A program made the translations under genes and the position numbers. Below are positions 5,147 to 7,641 of a stretch of 7,641 bases of DNA, in pieces. Source of the DNA: Acidobacteriaceae bacterium (GTDB lineage Bacteria > Acidobacteriota > Terriglobia > Terriglobales > Acidobacteriaceae); assembly GCA_027307295.1 (NCBI GenBank), contig DAHUXF010000129.1, forward strand, positions 1-7,641. Direction: 5' to 3'. Numbering within the stretch: the first letter of the stretch is position 1; every line of letters starts with the position of its first letter. Below the pieces are notes generated by a model. It was given only the letters and a program-made list of their open reading frames with translations. It was not told where the DNA came from and did no database searches.

Positions 5147-6952
5147 ATGAAACTGTCTTTTGCCATTCTCTCGATTTTTCTATCGCTGACGTGCGCGGCG
5201 GTGGAGAAGTCCCATGGTTCCGGGTCCGACGACTCCAGGACCAATGGCCCCAAGTCTCATGTCTCAAAAAAAGATTTGAAAGCCGCGGACAAGGAGTTCA
5301 AAAAAGCGCTTGAGTTGCAGAATGCAGGAAAAGCGGAAGAAGCCTTGTTGGCCCTGATCCGCGCCTCAGAGTTGGTCCCCGGCAACATGGAATACATCAC
5401 CATGGCGGAAATGATTCGCCAGCAGCTGGTGGGCGCGCATCTGGAGCAGGGGAACCGGCTGGCCATGGCAGGCGACAACAACGGTGCGATCCAGCAATTC
5501 CATGAAGCACTCGTCATCGATCCGCAAAATGCGTACGTGGCCCAGCGCCTGCATGATGTGTCCCCGCAGGAAGGTGATCCTGAGCAGAGACACATTTTGC
5601 AGCTGATGGCTTCCGTTGACCACATCAACCTTGTGCCACAACCGGGCAAGAAGACCTTCCATATGCAGGGAGACACAAAGCAGCTCTATACCCAGATCGG
5701 CACGGCCTTTGGCGTCAAAATGCAATTTGACGCGAGCCTGAATACCCGCACCCTGCGTTTTGATCTGGAGAACGTGGATTTCTATACCGTAATGGACATG
5801 GCAGGCCTGATGACCAGGACGTTCTGGGCGCCAGTCTCAGCCCACGAAGCCATTGTGGCTTCAGACACGACGGAAAACCGCAAGCAGTACGAACGCATGG
5901 CCCTGCGGACGTTCTACGTAAGCAACGCCGCCGCGCAGACTGATCTGAATGATCTGGTCAACGTGATGCGCAATGTTTTCGGCATAAACCTGGTCAGCAT
6001 TCAACCGGGCCAGAACACCATTACCGTGCGCGCGACGCGTGAGCGGGTGGAAGCCGCAGCCAGCTTTCTGGACAACCTGATGGACGCCAAACCGGAAATG
6101 ATGATTGACGTAAAAGAGTATGAGATCAACACCGACAATCTGCGCGATATGGGCCTGAACCTGCCGACAAGTTTTCAGGTGTTCAACGTTCCTTCAGAAA
6201 TCAGGCGGGTGCTGGGTTCGGATGCGCAGTCGGTAATCGACCAGCTCAACCGGACCGGGACCATCGATCCCACCAAGATTTCACCTACCGCTTTGTCGAA
6301 TCTGGCCGGATCGCCGCTGCTGGCGCCCTTCCTGCTTTTTGGTAAGGGACTGGGGTTGACCGGCTTCACTGTGCCCTCCATCAGCGGAAAGCTGCTGATG
6401 AGCACCTCCATCGCCATGACGCTGGAGCACATGATGCTGCGGGCGACGGATGGTGAAGCGGCCACGTTCCGCGTGGGCACACGCTTCCCGATTGTGAACA
6501 GCACATTCACCAATGTGGCTTTCAGCAGCCAGGGGCAGACGCAGATCGGCAACACGCCCCAATTTACTTATGAAGACCTGGGCGTTACGGTAAAGACCAC
6601 GCCACGCTATCACTCCAATGGCGACGTGACCATGGCTGTTGACATGAAGATTCAAGGCCTGGGCACTCTGCAGCTCAACAGCATCCCTGATATTACGAAC
6701 CGGTCTTATGTTGGCACCATCACCGTGCATGACGGGGAGCCTTCCGTCATCATGGGGGCCATTACTGACCAGGAGCTGCGTTCCACCCAGGGCTTCCCCG
6801 TACTGGGCCAGGTGCCCGGCTTGCGCGGGCTGCTGAGCACCAATTCAACAGACAGTATCCACAATGAGCTGCTGATTGTGATCACGCCCCATGTGGTGCG
6901 CAAGCCATTCCACGATAAAGGCAGCAGCGTATTCTGGACAATCACGCCTTAA
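5147..6952 (+). CDS. Outer-membrane secretin-like protein with N-terminal TPR-like repeats (GspD/PilQ family)
   Basis: Secretins form large gated outer-membrane channels for type II secretion or type IV pili. The 601-residue product starts with a signal peptide (MKLSFAILSIFLSLTCAA), with cleavage likely near residue 17-19. Two TPR-like helical pairs follow (about 42-80 and 95-132, including AGDNNGAIQQFHEALVIDP). Next come an STN-like segment (about 164-242) and a secretin N-domain-like segment (about 252-311, with NAAAQTDLNDLVNVMRNVFG). The C-terminal secretin domain (about 318-594) includes TFRVGTRFPIV, YEDLGVTVKTTPRYH, NRSYVGTITVHDGEPSVIMG, FPVLGQVPGLRGLLS and ELLIVITPHVVRKP, all typical of the family. 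ATG 5147 is the only start in front of the signal sequence; no Shine-Dalgarno is evident. No other secretion or pilus gene is in the window, so this looks like an orphan secretin. Export, adhesion or scaffold roles are all possible. Confidence 0.9.
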   Translation: MKLSFAILSIFLSLTCAAVEKSHGSGSDDSRTNGPKSHVSKKDLKAADKEFKKALELQNAGKAEEALLALIRASELVPGNMEYITMAEMIRQQLVGAHLEQGNRLAMAGDNNGAIQQFHEALVIDPQNAYVAQRLHDVSPQEGDPEQRHILQLMASVDHINLVPQPGKKTFHMQGDTKQLYTQIGTAFGVKMQFDASLNTRTLRFDLENVDFYTVMDMAGLMTRTFWAPVSAHEAIVASDTTENRKQYERMALRTFYVSNAAAQTDLNDLVNVMRNVFGINLVSIQPGQNTITVRATRERVEAAASFLDNLMDAKPEMMIDVKEYEINTDNLRDMGLNLPTSFQVFNVPSEIRRVLGSDAQSVIDQLNRTGTIDPTKISPTALSNLAGSPLLAPFLLFGKGLGLTGFTVPSISGKLLMSTSIAMTLEHMMLRATDGEAATFRVGTRFPIVNSTFTNVAFSSQGQTQIGNTPQFTYEDLGVTVKTTPRYHSNGDVTMAVDMKIQGLGTLQLNSIPDITNRSYVGTITVHDGEPSVIMGAITDQELRSTQGFPVLGQVPGLRGLLSTNSTDSIHNELLIVITPHVVRKPFHDKGSSVFWTITP

Positions 6953-6980
6953 TGCAACTTGATATCTAAAAAGCGGTCTT

Positions 6981-7014
6981 ACCACTGATTTACACCGATG
7001 ACACTGATTAGGAA
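6981..7014. repeat. Degenerate 10-nt-periodic intergenic repeat, copy B
   Basis: GAT occurs at 6986, 6996 and 7006, exactly 10 nt apart, in the phrases CTGAT, CCGAT and CTGAT. Positions 6984-7014 align without gaps to 2181-2211 with 23 of 31 identities. It lies 28 nt after the secretin stop, in the convergent region before the DsbA-like gene. No hairpin typical of a terminator is visible here. Confidence 0.55.
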
Positions 7015-7075
7015 AGTTCTACCAAATGAAATCTGATCAGCGTTCCGCTGCATAAATCCCGGCTGTTTTTCTTCC

Positions 7076-7105
7076 TTCGTGTTTCTTCGCGTCCGTTGTG
7101 GTTCA
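7076..7105. repeat. Second 10-nt-periodic intergenic repeat (TTCGTG type)
   Basis: Three consecutive 10-mers begin at 7076, 7086 and 7096: TTCGTGTTTC, TTCGCGTCCG and TTGTGGTTCA. Each starts with TT and carries a G-rich core at the same place. The tract is close to the end of the minus-strand DsbA-like gene (stop at 7123). Between copy B and this tract, 7031-7060 reads like a further degenerate repeat of the same style (CTGATCAGCG, then CCGCTG), but its periodicity is not exact. Similar wording recurs, as I recall, in intergenic DNA of several phyla; this was not checked. Confidence 0.45.
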
Positions 7106-7122
7106 AGCAAGAACGCATACTG

Positions 7123-7641
7123 CTATTGGCCAGCGTGGTCGATCTCAAACTGCACCAGCGCTTTCAGGCTTTCATACGGAATGCTGGCAAAACCAAGCAC
7201 CTGGCGTCCATTGATAAACACTGTAGGCGTCTGGTTTACATTGAGCGATTCCCCCAGGCTCATTGATTTCTTGACCCGCGCATCCGCTTCCGGCGAGGCC
7301 GCACACGCCGCGATCTTCTGCGCGTCATAGCCATTGGCCGTGGCCAATTCTTTCAATTTATCGTCCGCAGTGGCCAGGGCAATCCCACCCTGGTTCTCAA
7401 ATACGGCGTCAACAAATTTCCAGAAAGAATCTTTGTTCATCTGTCCGGCACAGTCGGCATACAAGGCGGCCTTCATCGCCCACGGATGCAAACTTGCCGG
7501 CAGAGGAAACTGCTGGAATGTGAAACGGACCTGGGGAAATTCCGCAATCAATTTTTCCACGATGGGTTGAGCTGCTTTGCAGTGCGGGCATTCCAGGTCA
7601 CTGAACTCTATAATGTCAATCGCGGGATTGGCCGCTCCGCG
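7123..7641 (-). CDS. DsbA-like thioredoxin-fold disulfide oxidoreductase (5' end outside window)
   Basis: DsbA-family proteins catalyse or isomerise disulfide bonds in exported proteins, normally in the periplasm. On the minus strand the frame is open from the window edge at 7641 to the stop at 7125-7123, giving 172 residues. The visible start reads NPAIDIIEFSDLECPHC, the strand-then-active-site arrangement of the family. The redox pair is CPHC (codons within 7579-7590), the same dipeptide as in E. coli DsbA. The helical insert follows (HPWAMKAALYADCAGQMNKDSFW). The cis-proline loop NQTPTVFINGRQVLG (about 7195-7239) completes the fold, and the last helix is YESLKALVQFEIDHAG. The N-terminus, including any signal peptide, lies beyond 7641; GTG 7560 is not the start, because CPHC lies upstream of it. 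The layout resembles Thioredoxin_4/DsbA-like proteins common in acidobacteria. The gene converges on the secretin gene. Confidence 0.92.
   Translation of the reverse strand, partial: RGAANPAIDIIEFSDLECPHCKAAQPIVEKLIAEFPQVRFTFQQFPLPASLHPWAMKAALYADCAGQMNKDSFWKFVDAVFENQGGIALATADDKLKELATANGYDAQKIAACAASPEADARVKKSMSLGESLNVNQTPTVFINGRQVLGFASIPYESLKALVQFEIDHAGQ

Noticed and set aside
5147..5206. Lipoprotein signal in the secretin (cysteine at residue 16)
   Set aside because: The residues before the cysteine (S-L-T) do not fit the usual lipobox, which needs Leu at -3 and a small residue such as Gly or Ala at -1. Signal peptidase I cleavage is more likely.
7079..7570. Plus-strand ORFs opposite the DsbA-like gene
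   Set aside because: They are antisense to a gene with CPHC and cis-proline motifs, and their translations look random.

Overview
The window is GC-rich, densely coded bacterial DNA. Gene content and style suggest an acidobacterium (Terriglobia/Koribacter-like): a long-form PurC beside CvpA, a tiny stand-alone Fis-type helix-turn-helix protein, and an orphan secretin with N-terminal TPR-like repeats. This assignment is inference from gene families only; no rRNA or tRNA gene is present to fix the taxon.

Layout. Positions 1-1393 (+) carry the C-terminal part of the chromosome-segregation ATPase SMC, cut by the left edge. A small one-helix membrane ORF (1476-1643) follows, then an L,D-transpeptidase (YkuD) gene (1658-2165) whose signal peptide and catalytic domain lie in different frames. 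A gene-poor stretch (2166-2491) holds a degenerate 10-nt-periodic repeat, a possible terminator, an AT-rich segment of about 155 bp bounded by near-perfect inverted repeats, and a strong sigma70-type promoter. From there, five genes run in the same direction: purC (2492-3406), cvpA-like (3419-3952), the Fis-type HTH protein (4001-4282), a HAD phosphatase (4321-5061) and the TPR-secretin (5147-6952). A 170-bp convergent intergenic region packed with repeat-like sequence follows. The window ends in a minus-strand DsbA-like thioredoxin-fold gene (7123-7641), cut by the right edge before its N-terminus.

How the genes relate. purC and cvpA are 12 nt apart and probably share the purC promoter, recalling the cvpA-purF pairing of enterobacteria. 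The Fis-like and HAD genes could be read through from the same transcript. The L,D-transpeptidase, secretin and DsbA-like protein all act in the cell envelope, but they do not form one operon and no type II secretion or type IV pilus partners are visible. I see no defence system, mobile-element gene, CRISPR array or clearly novel multi-gene system. The signals most worth a second look are the frame break in the L,D-transpeptidase gene, the inverted-repeat element upstream of purC, and the two intergenic regions sharing a repeat with exact 10-nt internal periodicity.
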